Shown here piece by piece: positions 36,302-48,065 of a stretch of DNA of 64,000 bases. How positions within the stretch are numbered: position 1 is the stretch's first letter; every line of letters begins with the position of its first letter. The stretch is taken from positions 25,698,254 through 25,762,253 of the forward strand of contig OX352765.1 in NCBI GenBank assembly GCA_947095585.1, written 5' to 3'. The stretch comes from Nephrocerus scutellatus (Eukaryota > Arthropoda > Insecta > Diptera > Pipunculidae). The position numbers and the translations under genes are program-made. Below the pieces are notes generated by a model. That model ran no database searches. It worked only from the letters and a program-made list of their open reading frames with translations, and was not told where the DNA came from.

Positions 36302-36873
36302 TGGCTGACAGACTATCGAACTTGACTGAAAGTTTTGATCGACATCTCTCAAAATTGATAGTGTGAACGCCTGCCTGACTGACTGACTGAAACTCGAAAC
36401 TTATCGCTATCAAAAAAAATTTGCGATTGACTGTCAGTCAGTGGCCATGTTTGTTTATGATCGATAATGTGTACACAAAATCGTCAGTTAGCTGTAATTT
36501 TTAACGTGAAAGGGCGTTATGGACTTGATTGAAGACAGAATATTTCTAGAAGAATTTGTGGGTTCCTATGAAAATAACCGCTGTTTGTGGGACATAACGA
36601 GCCCCGAATACGTCATACGTGAAAAAAATTATGGATATCTCAAATTGGTGGATATTATGAAGGATATGATATACAAGGCAACGGCGGCGGATCGCAAGAA
36701 TGAGTACCAAACAAGCTTCTGGTTGGTTCTCCATCTTTCCTCTCCGAAAACTAAAGCTAGACTGTTGATTTGACTGTCAAACTATCCTACTAATCTGACC
36801 GCAAGGCGCATCAGTCAAAACTGACATCAGTTATGACTTAAGCGGCTGGCAGACTATCGAACCTGACTGTAAA
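36302..36873 (+). other. Interval bounded by two direct copies of a 32-bp repeat around a MADF exon
   Basis: GTGGCTGACAGACTATCGAA at 36302 and GCGGCTGGCAGACTATCGAA at 36842 are the starts of two similar 32-bp direct repeats. Inside lies the MADF-type open frame and many CTGACTG-like words. Whether this is a mobile unit is open. Confidence 0.45.
36519..36773 (+). CDS. Isolated MADF-domain exon or fragment
   Basis: An 84-residue frame starting MDLIEDRIFLEEFV. It holds the start of a MADF (Myb/SANT-like, Adf-1) DNA-binding domain: FLEEFVGSYEN, then CLWDITSPEYVIREKN (the W-D..SPEY signature), then about 30 residues. The domain breaks off in its second half, where the sequence becomes simple and repeat-like. 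No downstream exon was found. It could be a true first exon whose continuation I cannot see, a partial gene duplicate, or cargo of a DNA transposon, since MADF-like proteins partner PIF/Harbinger transposases. Function not assignable. Confidence 0.45.
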   Translation: MDLIEDRIFLEEFVGSYENNRCLWDITSPEYVIREKNYGYLKLVDIMKDMIYKATAADRKNEYQTSFWLVLHLSSPKTKARLLI

Positions 36874-36876
36874 ACC

Positions 36877-37010
36877 CATCACACACGCCACGCGTCATAC
36901 GCGTAATATAAAAAATGCTATTTTGGACTTAGATACTCACAATTTTAGCTCTCTAGGTCGGGTGGAAGGTGGTGAAAAAGGACCTCAAATTAGACGAAAA
37001 TACAGACAAA
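36877..37010 (-). repeat. Dispersed repeat, family S, copy 2 (inverted)
   Basis: Inverted relative to 31640-31785, with ACGCGTCATACGCG, AAAATGCTATTTTGGACTTA and TTAGCTCTCTAGGTCG in matching order. Confidence 0.6.
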
Positions 37011-37587
37011 AAGGGTTTAAGTTAAATAAAAGTTTTTAAAAATACTAAAAAACACCTAGATTATAAAATATGTGTAACTTTACAAGCCGAGCGCTTAGAT
37101 CATATCCGGAACTTATCGGATTGTAAAAAAACGTCCAAGAAATATCTGAATTGACAGTTACATTATCTCTCCGATTTCTCCGAAAAAAAACACGACCGTA
37201 TAACATACAAAACCAACAAAGAGCAAACGCTACGTCATAAACTGTTGGAAAATACAATTTTCCCTTAAAAGTAAGCAATGATAATTTAAATAAATACATA
37301 TAAGTATAGGGTGTCCCAACAAGAGCGCCGGATTTAAATTTGCCGCCATTTTGTTAAAACGGTGATTTTTTTTTCTTTTATCACGTATAGACCACTAGAT
37401 TTAAGAATATGGAGAATGTTTGATTAATTTAAAAATAAATGTGTGTTTCTTTAAAATTTATATACAAAAATTTAAATTTGAACACAAGAGAATCCGGCGC
37501 TCTGGTTGGGAAACCCTTTACAATTAAAATTATGTCCACCTAGGCCTAGATATGTCTGATATCTTAACGAAAATTTGAAGCAGAATC

Positions 37588-37855
37588 ATAATAATAATAG
37601 CTGGCGTGACAGACCTTTGTGGTCCAAACCTAGCTTTTCGCGACATTTCTGTTGTGGGACCTACAATGTAATGCCGTTTCCTAAAGGCAAATTGAAAAGC
37701 TTTCCGTGGCAAGTTATTACTCTCGGACGTTTGTCAGACTTTCACGAGAGGTGGGACACCGTGAAAAATACTTTTGGTGTTACTGGGGTTCGAACCACGA
37801 ACCTCCTGCTCAGAAAGTCATGCTCTTATCCACTGAGTCACGACGCCCACGTACC
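37588..37855 (-). mobile_element. tRNA-derived SINE, near full length, copy C
   Basis: Minus orientation. From the 3' side: ATAATAATAG tail, GCGTGACAGACC, the GTGGGACCTACAAT block, GTGGGACACCGTG, B box as GGGGTTCGAACCACG, head ending at GCCCACG. About 265 bp, the most complete copy with 33585-33840. Confidence 0.85.
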
Positions 37856-37894
37856 CCACACATAAGAAAGTAGCAATTATCGTTGTATAACGTT

Positions 37895-39165
37895 GTTGAG
37901 AACCACGTATAAGATTTTCTCCTCTATCCTTCAAGACAGGATAGCGCCATACGCTATAGTCATCATTGGTCCATATCAGTGTGGCTACATCCCGGGCAAA
38001 TCAACAACTGATCAGATTTACACCCTTAGGCAGGTGATGGAAAAATGTGTAGAGTTTTAAAACTCACTGCACCATCTTTTTATTGACTTTAAAGCCGCCT
38101 ATGATAGCATAGCCAGAGTAGAAGCTTATAAAGACATGAAGGGAATTCGGCATCCCTCGTAAACTGACAAGACTATGTAGGTTGACCATGACCAATGTTA
38201 TAAGCCAAGTAAAAATATCCAGATCACTATCAAGCCCATTCAACATCTATAACGGGCTCCGAAAAGGGGATGGACTGGCCTGCGTCCTCTTCACCCTGGT
38301 GTTGGAGAAAGTGATCCGAGGCTCTGACGTAACGGCTAGAGGAATAATCCTCTAAAGGTCCATTCAGATACTGGCTTACGCAGACGATATCGACATCGCT
38401 GATAGAAACCAAAGGTCTGCACAGGAAGATTTCATCCAGATCGAGCTGGCGGCACAAAAATCTGGGGCCGCACATAAATGAGAGAACAAAGTACATGGTG
38501 GCCACGTCTGCGACTAGAAGATCCAATATTGGTCCCGCAATTAAAATAGTGGAGCGCGAATTTGAAGTAGTGCAATCATTTAACTATCTCGGCTCAAATG
38601 TAGCCGCCGATATCAGCATGGAACCAGAAATACGCACAGGGTTGCTTAAAGCCAACAAAACCTACTATAGTCTGTCAAGACTGTTCAATTCCAGGAACTT
38701 AACCAAGCTGCTGGTATATAAGACAATGTCATACCAGTTCTTATATATGGATCCAAGACTTAGGTGCATATCAAAAAGCATTCTGACCTCTTAGCAGCGT
38801 TCGAGAGAAAAGTATTACGGATAATTGTTGGTCCCGTATGAGTATGAGTAAGGACGATTCCGGAGGCTCTATGATGACGAGATCTACGAGCGTTACCGCG
38901 ATGTCGACATCGTAAAGAGAATTAATCTCGTTAGGCTCGGTGTGCAGGACACCTAGCTCGCATGAGCGAAGAGGATCCTGCTCGGAAAGTCCTTTGCGGT
39001 AGGATTTATGGAACACGACAGCGAGGCCGGCCAAGCCTACTATGGAAGGATGGCGTAGACCGGAACGCCCAGATGTTAGGGAAGCTCAAAATCGGGACCG
39101 GTGGAGAGACTTTTTGCGGGAGGCCAGGACCGGAACCCCGGTTGTAGAGCCAAATACGATGATGA
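37895..39165 (+). mobile_element. RTE-like non-LTR retrotransposon relic, copy 4
   Basis: The best copy of the family in the window. On the plus strand: YKIFSSILQDRIAPYA in degenerate form, then CGYIPGKSTTDQIYTL, then LFIDFKAAYDS (the first catalytic Asp), then QILAYADDIDIADR (the YADD pair), SFNYLGSNVAADI, and the C-terminal RIYGTRQRGRPSLLW..DGV. Several stops and frameshifts are present. The tail is GATGATGATTAATAATATTT, into which a SINE tail fragment is joined. The endonuclease N-terminus is missing, so it is 5'-truncated at the RT domain. Confidence 0.85.
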
Positions 39166-39265
39166 TTAATAATATTTCGGCGCGACAGACCATTGCGGTC
39201 CAAGGCCTAGCTTCTCGCAAACAATTGTGCATGCATATATACAGTTGTGCATGGATATTTTTGCA
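39166..39265 (-). mobile_element. tRNA-derived SINE 3' tail fragment, copy F
   Basis: Reverse orientation: AATAATATTTCGGCGCGACA, CCATTGCGGTCCAAGGCC, then TAGCTTCTCGCAA and a diverged remainder. It lies directly at the 3' tail of the RTE-like relic, in the opposite orientation. No tRNA-like head. Confidence 0.75.
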
Positions 39266-40199
39266 CACATGTTCTAAAAATTAATGTGCCTAAAAGAAGC
39301 AATGTTAAGTTTAAAAATGTATGCTGTTAAGTTTGATAGATTTACCGTTAATTAAAAGAATTCTGTCACTTCTAATTCACTTAATTTATTATGGAAAACG
39401 CATAAATACAAATAATTTACATTACGAGATATTCTTAAAAAAGTACTGAAAAACACTCATCAACTTTTGGTTCTTTTTCTTTTGTTCGACTTAAAGCCAA
39501 AACGTGTGACTATTCTCTACAATTTTCTCCCTTATTTGACATCATTTATGTGTACATATATATAAATATATAAAACTAAAACAAAAACAGTGATAAATAC
39601 CATTTATCATTAAGGAAAACAATACCTACCTGAACTTTATTATTAAACAGATCTTAGAATTATGTGATGTAAACTTACAACGAACGTGTTGTATAATTTT
39701 AACAGCCGACCGACACCTAATCTCAAATAAATATCTAATTTAATAATTACAAAAAGACTCTTTTTATCAGGGTCCATACTTAATACTCGTACATTTCGAT
39801 CTGATCGAAAGAAGAAGGGAGTAGCCCCCTCTCTCGTACAGATTTAATTTGTTGATGTTTCATTGCACATACGATTTTTTAAAATGTATCAAAAACGGTG
39901 ATTATAAATTGATATTATTTGTAATAATAACAATAATTTTACACAAAGAGTTAGTGAATTAACTTGTTGGTTTGTGAAAAATTATCCGCTGGGAATAGAT
40001 TTGTTTTGGGCTTTAAGTTGTATATAATTTAGCCTGTATTTAGTATACATGATTGCCAAAGAAACCAGTGAAAGTTGTATTTCGTGTTTTTGTTAAAAAT
40101 TCTTTTGAATATTAGTTTAAAAGTGTTAAATTAATATTCAATTTTTTCAATTGTTAAAAAATATATGCATGCCACTGTCTACGTTTAATTTTTTCGTTG
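39266..40199. other. 3' region of the Ero1 gene
   Basis: No gene seen. The 3' UTR of the minus-strand Ero1 gene must lie at the upper end. AT-rich, unremarkable. Confidence 0.4.
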
Positions 40200-43100
40200 T
40201 TATCTGAGGTGCTTTCGAAAGTTTTCCATTTCAAAAATGCTATTTGACAATCTGAAAGAATACAGTTTGGTTATACGCCGATGCAATTATAAAAATGCAA
40301 AATGATCTTCATTGGGCTTACCTTCCGAATGCATTGAAAAGTGCAACAATTTCAGTTCGCGTCAATCGAAATATGGGATCCGCTTCTATGTGCGGTTGAT
40401 CCCACAGACCGCTCTCCGTGGCGATATTTAGCTTTTCTGAATAAAGAACTTTTAATGCGGTTCCAAGGCCTTGTGTCTGAATATCAAATTGGAAAAAATC
40501 AATTGAAAATCAAAGTTTGGAAAGTTACCTACCTGCAGTTTTCCCCACAGCTTACACTTGTCGCATCCGACACAATCCATTATTCTCGAGATATTTCGGA
40601 ATTTCTCCTTATAGTCGTTTTTCAATTTAATTGCCGCAAAGCCACTGGAGAAAAGTGAATTTTCATTGAAGTGCGATTGAAATGATCTGAAGGGTAATAA
40701 AGCAAAGAAAATAAATCAAATTACAAATTCAAATGGCACGTCTGTCACTCACTCTATAACCGAAAGTAAGTCATTAATAGCCATTTTAACTTCTTCGTCC
40801 TCTTCGGCGATTCCCGTGTAGTACTCCTCTCGACGCAAGTATGGAGCAGCTTTAGCCAAAGCACGCAACTCAACTAAATAAATAAAGTACAAATTCTTAA
40901 GCCAATGTGGTCCTTCACCATTGCTTGTTTCTGGGCTGAAACGCCTCTTGAATTCGTTCAGATTGGGTCCCCAAATCCCCTGAGGATCGAGAAAGTCTTT
41001 CGTTTCCGAAAGCAAATACTTGGAACAGAGGTGAATGTTAATGCTTGAATGTAGTCCCGATATTAACCGATAGAACGCCCTTTGCTCCAGACAAGCATCT
41101 CGCATATCCAAATGTTGTATGTAAGATGATAACGATTTCGTTTCATTGTTTATGCCAAAACAATTTTCAAGGTAAATACTCATCCATATACGCCGCGCTG
41201 AGTCACCTTTGTAGCCGGTGTAGCGCTCCGGATTTATCAATAGATCAACATATTGTGCCCCATTTTGCATATCATCGAGAATGCAAAAGTCTTCTTCGGC
41301 CTCATCATGCATTGCCCAACGTTCGAACTCTTCATGCGCCTGATCGCTTAGACTTGTATCCAAAAAGCTGAGTTCGGTGTTGAAGTCATCCTCTGAACAG
41401 CCAACTGATTGTGCTTCTTTGCTGTACTAAAATAAAAAGCGAGCAATAAATCAAGTTATATTTATTGATTTTCTATCATAATAGAATGGTTATTACTACT
41501 ACTCGAATGCATTAAAATGTACAAGTTATGATTAACCGGTTACGTAATAAAGCGGTTTCCTGGCTTAATTCAATAAAGCAAATTCTATATTTTGGTGTAT
41601 ATGCAGTGGCGATAATATAAATTGAAACTACAGAACAGTATAGGGCAGGACAACAATTGGTGAATTGTGCCTTAAATTCTTGAATAAAAAAATCAAATGA
41701 GGTAATTTATAGCTGCACATAATGTGTAGCAATCAACTGAAAACATCAGTCAGTCATCAGTAAGTCGTTGTATTTACACAAGTTTTAATTAATAGATGTT
41801 GACGTCTTATCGCTAATTGTTGATTATATGAGAGTTTCAAATTTATCTTTGAAATGAAAAGGGAAAAAAAAAGAAAATCCAAACAACGCATTTATCAAAC
41901 AGTACATAATCGTAGCCAATTGGATTTTTCCACCTGTGCTTTGATTAGGCAAAAAAAGCGTATGTTGGCTTAAAAAGTATGGTTTTCAAGGCCCATTTGG
42001 TGATAAGAAAGTCACTTCTAACTCAAAACTAGTAATGCCACGCTCTACGCCCAATTTAATCGTATTTAACCAAAAATTACGAACATCAGCAAGTGTTTTA
42101 TTCGAGAACCAAATCTAATGATAGTACGATAAGTACGCATTTTTAAAATTATAGTTGCCGAAATCTTAGATAAAATTGTTCGCTTCCATTTTTATCATGA
42201 TTATAAAGATTAAAAGTTGTTTGACGAATTATTACTTTTTTACTGTTATCACAAACAGATAACTATCTAGTCCTCTAATTCATTTCATTTTTATGAAGAA
42301 CTAGCTAAAATACCCAGCGTTGCCTGGTTGTCCACACCACAGTTTCCCAATAACACTACCCCAATCAACTGACCATTAAGACCCTCCATGACCCACTCCA
42401 AGATACCTCAAACCCACTCCCCCCTCATATATCACCACTATCTATAAAACGCACGGTGAATCACATACAAACAATACCTAGCCACCACCATGTCAATACC
42501 CTCTACACCATCATTACACTTACTCCCTATATACATCCACACCAACCATCCCTCCCTCGATCCAAAGTTGGAGCTATATCAGATGAAAGGTGTTAGAAGT
42601 ATCGCGAAAAGACATATAGACAAATAATCATTTTTATATATTAAGATATCAAATGTATATTTATATTAAAAAGTCTTTGATCCATTTGCAAAAATAATCA
42701 TAATGTAATACGATGTAAGGTAAGGTGAGGTGGGTTATGGTGGTTCTTTGTGTTATCTCTGGATCTTATACCTTTCTCTTTTTCAGAGAATTCATTCCAA
42801 GCTATTATTGAATTGAAGTATGTCTCGTACTTTGTCGTTTTCGAGATCTGAGAGGTTATTCATTACCCGCTTAGCTAAGTGTTTAAGCCTTCTGTACACT
42901 AATGCCGGACAGGAGCAAAGAAAGTTTTCTATTGTCTACTTTTCCTCCTCGCCCGTGCAGCTTCTGCCGAAATCATTATATTCGACACACATCCTTCTCG
43001 CGTGTTTCCTTAGAAGTGAGTGGTCCTGTCATTACTATCATTATCCCTACAAACGTTTATAGTTCACGTCTTTGCAGGGAGATTAGCGCAGTTGAGCGCA

Positions 43101-44626
43101 TTAGGTCAAGCTTTAGCAAACCTGTCTTGATATATTACAAGTATTGGTGTTTTCTCAGCTGAAATTTGTTTTGCTGCTTCTGTCTCTTCCCGAACCTCAA
43201 GTTTTAGCGTCGCAATAGGACTCCCCACCTCTGCCGTTTGCGTTAGCATCTGGAGAGTCGTACAACGTCTGGCTAATTCGTCCGACATGCAGTTTCCTTA
43301 CACATTCGAGTGGTCTATGACTTAAGTGATCCCTACATTGAGTTGCTGACTGATCTTGTTGAGAGAAATGTGGGAGCTTAATGCCACGTTTGATGTCAAG
43401 AGACTGCTTTCAAAAAATTTACGGATGCACACATAAATGACAATCTTATTTGAAGATTTACGTTATGCTTCAGCCAATTCATCCTACCTCTTCAATCGCT
43501 AAGTCACGAGGTATTTTTCTATGTAAAATATATAAACATATATTCTACAAAATATACAAAACTAAGTTTAAGTTTAAGTGTGCAGTAATTTTAAAAATTG
43601 GATTCGCTGTAAACTGGTATGTTCTATAAACTTGTCCAAAAGTTTAAAACTTGATTTCACTGAATTTCTTTATAATTACCTTACATTTACTTCAACTCAA
43701 CACTAGATCTCTAAAATATACTCTCCTTAAAACATTCGAAAAAACGCCCACAATTACATATCGCGAACAAACATACTTTCATTACATAGGTAACACGAGT
43801 AGCTACTCTCATACCTGGTCATTTTTGATAAAAAAAACCAAACCAACCCATAAAAATTAATTATTCTTGTAAATTCCCTAATCGAAGATACAGATGTGTG
43901 CAAAGTATAAAGATAATTTTAAAGAAATTTATATGGGAGGCCTTAGACCCGATCGTTTCTAAATTAGGTTTAGGTTTTAGGCAGTGGATTGAAAATTGAT
44001 CACAAGACGGGAGCCACAAACATATTCGGATGCGAAGTTTATATAGAGAATCTTATATATAGTTATATTGCCTTATTAAGGAAGCCTACAATTTGGATAA
44101 TATTTCACGTTAAAATTGCATGCATACAATGGTAATAAAAAGTCTGATAGTTTACCTTAAACGACGCTGACATCCCACTGTGTTCACCATGCTCCTTTAG
44201 CCCCACTGGTATGTTATGTTCCTCGCACTGCTCTACATGGCAGAATTTCATTGCACATTTACTGTCATTTGGCCAGAAAGGACAGTCCTGCTTTAGATTC
44301 ACTTTGTAGAAACGGAAATAATTCTTTACCAGGAGACTCTTTAGACGTGGATAGATTTTTATATTGTTAAAATGATCGACTGTGTCCACGTTACAGCTGC
44401 AGTCATTAATCGATCCATGAAGCTGCAAAAGAACAAATAATTCTAATAAATGTCCTCTTACAAAGCTAAATGGTATTTTGGGGTTTACCTCACAGAAGCA
44501 GTTTTTACTCGTTTCCGCTTCATTTAGGGATGCAAAGTATCCATATGTCGATCGTGATATGTATAGTAGAACTCCAATGAGAATATAAACAAAAAGCAAA
44601 TCGTGGACTTTCCGTGACATTGACAT
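40200..44626 (-). CDS. Ero1L: Ero1-like ER sulfhydryl oxidase
   Basis: Six exons on the minus strand join in frame: 44626-44489, 44422-44156, 41426-40753, 40686-40533, 40476-40322 and 40251-40200 (1440 nt, 479 residues, close to the family length). Ero1 is an FAD-dependent oxidase of the ER lumen that re-oxidises protein disulfide isomerase and passes electrons to oxygen. Visible: a hydrophobic signal-anchor-like N-terminus (residues 10-24), NCFCE..DCSC near 42-56, the shuttle Cys pair C107-HVEQ-C112, the FAD-binding region ([25 protein letters not shown]), and the active-site CVGCDKC at 398-404. The protein ends NFRKHLR. Phases agree at every join. The 2.7-kb second intron carries a LINE relic and an ACTAGCTG-type element. 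All key cysteines are present; it looks functional. Confidence 0.96.
42298..42655 (+). mobile_element. ACTAGCTA...TTAAGAT element in Ero1 intron 2
   Basis: Starts ACTAGCTAAAATACCCAGCG, contains a C-rich middle and ends with a TATCGCGAAAAGACATATAG block and a T-rich tail. Related to 25080-25300, 23932-24062 and 46690-46930. No coding capacity. Confidence 0.55.
42790..43480 (-). mobile_element. LOA/I-like RNase H and C-terminal zinc-knuckle relic in Ero1 intron 2
   Basis: Minus strand. 43106-43288 encodes an RNase H end ([15 protein letters not shown], related to the usual GNE.ADELA.. motif). Below it, one stop apart, comes [20 protein letters not shown], a Cys-rich C-terminus, then [15 protein letters not shown] and LQFNNSLE with a stop. 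Inactive. It explains the GGTTAGGT-like and CGTACTTTGTCG-like words nearby. Confidence 0.75.
43868..44055 (+). repeat. Dispersed ATACAGATGTGTGCAAAG-type repeat in Ero1 intron 2
   Basis: Same family as 20220-20530: GAAGATACAGATGTGTGCAA, ATTGATCACAAGACG, TTTATATAGAGAA. Unclassified 3'-UTR-like repeat. Confidence 0.55.
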
Positions 44627-45699
44627 TTTGCTGAAGGGTCAAGAAATGTTTAGTGTTGTTGGATGCAGCTTATTATTCACAGCAAAACAAAAAAAACTTT
44701 CCACCGCTTTACTGCGGATTCGGTTTAATGCCGTCTTTTGTCGCACAACGATTTCACGATTCTTATCAATCACTAATAATTTTGAGGTAACCGAACTATA
44801 AAAATAAAAACAATGTTACACAATTATTAATTTTGTTTTAATATATTACATATTCATATTTAAAGCAATTAGAAAGTTCGAAAGTTGAGTCACAAACAAA
44901 CAGTCAAACAGAACAACAAAGCAAGCTAAACATTAGTGAAGCTGAGGTGGAGAAATGTTTAGTTGCTAGCCGAATAGTGGTAGAAACTAGACAGACACTG
45001 GGTTTGGGTTGTAGAGCGGCATTGTTTAAAGTACGCGAGCACTAAATATATTTTTTGCTGCTTCCAAACCCCAGAGACCCAGATGATGTTTGCTTTTGCA
45101 CCAATCGACGACTAATATACCTTTACCTTTAGAAGCTTTTATTCAGCTGTCAGTTGTCACCCTTTCAAATGAAATGAACGTAAAACATAGAAACATAGAA
45201 ACATAGAGCCACAGAATAGAAAAAGAAAACTTTAATCGTTGTTGGTAAACATTGACATCTCAATGTAAAACCGATTGATGAAATTTTTTTGGTTCCGCGT
45301 GTGGTATCGTACACATGACTACTGCCATAAACAAAAACACGTCAGCCAAAGTATAAATAGGTGTGTTAGAACTCTTGAAAACGCAATAATTGGAGCAAGT
45401 GAATGGTAAGGACACGTACACTACACTCTACAAAAACACAACAGCAACGAGCCTACTCGCTCGCTTTCTTTTTTGTTGGCTATACTTACGCCATGGAAAT
45501 TTGAAAGTATGGCTTTGTTTTGAAATAGAAGAATAAAAGCAGAAACTTGGTTGTGTTGATTGAGTTTTCGATTAGTGTACGGTCATTCACAATAGTTTAT
45601 CAAAAAACTATTTTATCTTTTGGTGGAAATTGAACGTGATTGACTTAATAGAAAAGTAAATCAAAAATAAAATTTGTATTTAATTTACAAAAAAAAATT
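44627..45699. promoter_or_regulatory. Upstream region of the Ero1 gene
   Basis: Non-coding. The promoter and 5' UTR should lie just above 44626. A CGTGTGGTATCGTACACATG word near 45298 is palindromic in part. No assignable element. A triple ATAGAAACATAGAAACATAG run lies at 45186-45206. Confidence 0.35.
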
Positions 45700-46310
45700 G
45701 TTCATGTAAATTCTCTAATAGGAGATATGTACATATGTGTGAAATGTATGAATCGGGTTAACTAATATAAGAGCCCCTTCACTTCAAAATTTTACAAAAA
45801 GTTTTGTCCATCGGAGATGCACATATGTTTAAAATTTGAAGAAAATCGGGCTAACTTTAAAACATTTATATAGGCACCTTCGGGCCCATTCGCACAAATG
45901 ATGGACAAAAAGTTTTGATTTTTGAGTTTTGTTAATTTTTTAAGAACATTTTGGGGCCCCATGAACTGAGTCTCCAACGTTTTTACAAAAATTGTTGTCC
46001 ATTGGAGATACATACGTATATAAAATTTGAAGAAAATCGGGCTAATTTTATAAAAAAAAGTTTTGGGGCCCCTTCGACTCCGGTCCCGAGGTCTCTAACA
46101 TTTTTAAAGAAAATCGGGTTAATTTTTATATGGGCACTCCTCGGGCCTCAGGGCCCAAATTTTAATAGAAAGTGTTGTCTCCGGAAATACAGATGCTTGC
46201 AAAATTTCATTTGGGAAGTGGGCTTAAAATTAATCGCAAGATTCCACGATAAGCCGACCGACCGACAGGGTGACATGCCACGGGCAAGCAAAGTTAATAT
46301 AAAGAATTTA
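45700..46310 (+). repeat. Tandem-like array of the ATACATATGTGTGAAATG-type repeat
   Basis: Three to four diverged units each contain 'GGAGATAC.....T..AAAATTTGAAGAAAATCGGGCTAA' in part and a GGGGCCCC or GGGCCC block. It ends TTAATATAAAGAA as in other copies. It is the longest copy of this family in the window. Confidence 0.6.
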
Positions 46311-46689
46311 AAAAGTAAGAAATACCTTACTTTCTGGTTGGTTCTATTTGCATATAAATACTGAAACGAGAAATAACGAATTCTATTCTTCTTAACCAAA
46401 AGGCTGATTCCATTTTAGGCCGACACTAAGTTAGCAAAACTTAGAATGTAATAATTACAATAAATATAAAAAGTAAGCAAACAATTTTTATTTCTAAATC
46501 GATTATAGATTTCCCTTTAATGCAATTATATTCTGTTATCAACCAAAATTAGGTCCAATCAAAAATAATTTAATTTTACCTATCTAGTTTCTATCTGATA
46601 TTTAAAGTACATTATCTCGAACTTCATATATTGTTGTAAAACTCCTCATATAGAAATGTAATGTGTGCGAGCCCTTATATTTATATATA

Positions 46690-46930
46690 TACTAGCTGTT
46701 CCCGGGCGCTTTGCAACCCGCCCACTGACGCCGCGCCCACTTACACCCGCGTTTCCCGGCTGCCCCGTCCAACTGACCACCGCCAGAAAAAACGATACCA
46801 GCGCCACATAGCGGGGCTAAATTCACCTTTTAAACCTTTTCTGGGTTTCCACAAATAATTTAAGATCGATTCAGCCGTTCTCGAGTTTTAGCCAGTCTAA
46901 CGAACAGCAATTGATTTTTATATATATAGA
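46690..46930 (+). mobile_element. ACTAGCTGTTCCCGGGCG element
   Basis: Starts ACTAGCTGTTCCCGGGCGC, ends CAGCCGTTCTCGAGTTTT, ATTGATTTTTATATATATAG. About 240 bp with a C-rich middle. It abuts the MITE at 46934. Confidence 0.55.
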
Positions 46931-46933
46931 TTA

Positions 46934-47070
46934 GCTGTATTTTATTTGAATTCGAATAGGGAATTACAACAACAATTGCACTGTCGATTTCCTTCTTTGG
47001 AATTTGAAAAGCTGCTGTTTGGCTGGTCTTGACGTTCAAATTCGGATTCGGATTCCAAATAAAATACAGT
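46934..47070. mobile_element. TA-flanked MITE, copy 2
   Basis: About 137 bp with inverted termini GCTGTATTTTATTTGAATTCG and the complement of an ACTGTATTTTATTTGGAAT end, flanked by TA at 46932-46933 and 47071-47072. Nearly the same length as copy 1 at 29897. Confidence 0.7.
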
Positions 47071-47804
47071 TATTATTTATATTTATAAGTGGTACATTTC
47101 TAATGTAATGGCTGTCATAAACATACGAACAGTATTGACCTTTAAATTATGATTGCCAGTGATGCGTTTTAAACGTTTTAATATTAAAGATTAACATTTG
47201 GAAGGTATGGTTTTTTTTTATTTGAAAAGAAAAATAATGAAAAATTATTCACACGGTAGTAAAACATGCGATCGTTTATACGATGGATAAACGCTGAATG
47301 GCTAAATATAATTGGTTTTTGCTTTTCGTTTTTATAAATCTGACTTGTCTAACATTTCATTTCTAATAAAATCTTGAAATAATTTTAACACACAATTTTA
47401 GAATTTTAGTTATTTATTAACTTCTAAAATCGAAGATAATATTATATAAATATTTTTTATTATGATAAAAATATTTTACTGGGTAACTTTATTATTATTA
47501 TTAACAATAACAACAGTCGCAACGCTGTCTGCTTTAGAAATTATTATACTTAATATAAAATTTACAGAAATAAATCATTTTTTTCGCACAATTACACATT
47601 AAGGTCCAAATCGTTACACGATAATAAAGTCACAACTGCGTCTAAAGTCACTCTTTTGGTATTTTAAAGTCACAAAATGATGCTGATTTAAGTTGTAGTC
47701 ATGACTATAAGCACCGATATCGGTGACTATGTTCCAAATGACTCTTAACACCTAATTTATTTTATAATTTCGATGATAGATTCTTTTTAAAACCATTCAA
47801 TTAA

Positions 47805-48065
47805 CTTGACTTGGCCTCTTTTTGTCTGTATTTTCGATTACTTTGATGTCCTTTTTAACCACCTTCAACACGACCTAGAGAGCTGAAATTTTGTGAGTGA
47901 CTAAGTCCGAAATAGCATTTTTAATATTCCGCGTATGACGCATGTCGCGTGCTGCGTGTGTCGCGTGTGATAGGTTGAAATCTTTTTTTTTCGTTCGTTT
48001 CGTTTTTTGCGGTCTTTTTTAAACACCTTTCACAAGACCTAGAGGGCTGAAATTTTGAGAGCGCC
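47805..48065 (+). repeat. Dispersed repeat, family S, copy 3 plus partial unit
   Basis: AACACGACCTAGAGAGCTGA and ATTCCGCGTATGACGCATGT as in copy 1; a second partial unit (CACAAGACCTAGAGGGCTGA) follows at about 48030. Between them TGTCGCGTG is repeated. Confidence 0.6.

Noticed and set aside
36302..36873. A two-ended DNA transposon with terminal inverted repeats
   Set aside because: The 32-bp words are in direct, not inverted, orientation, so only an interval bounded by direct repeats is reported.
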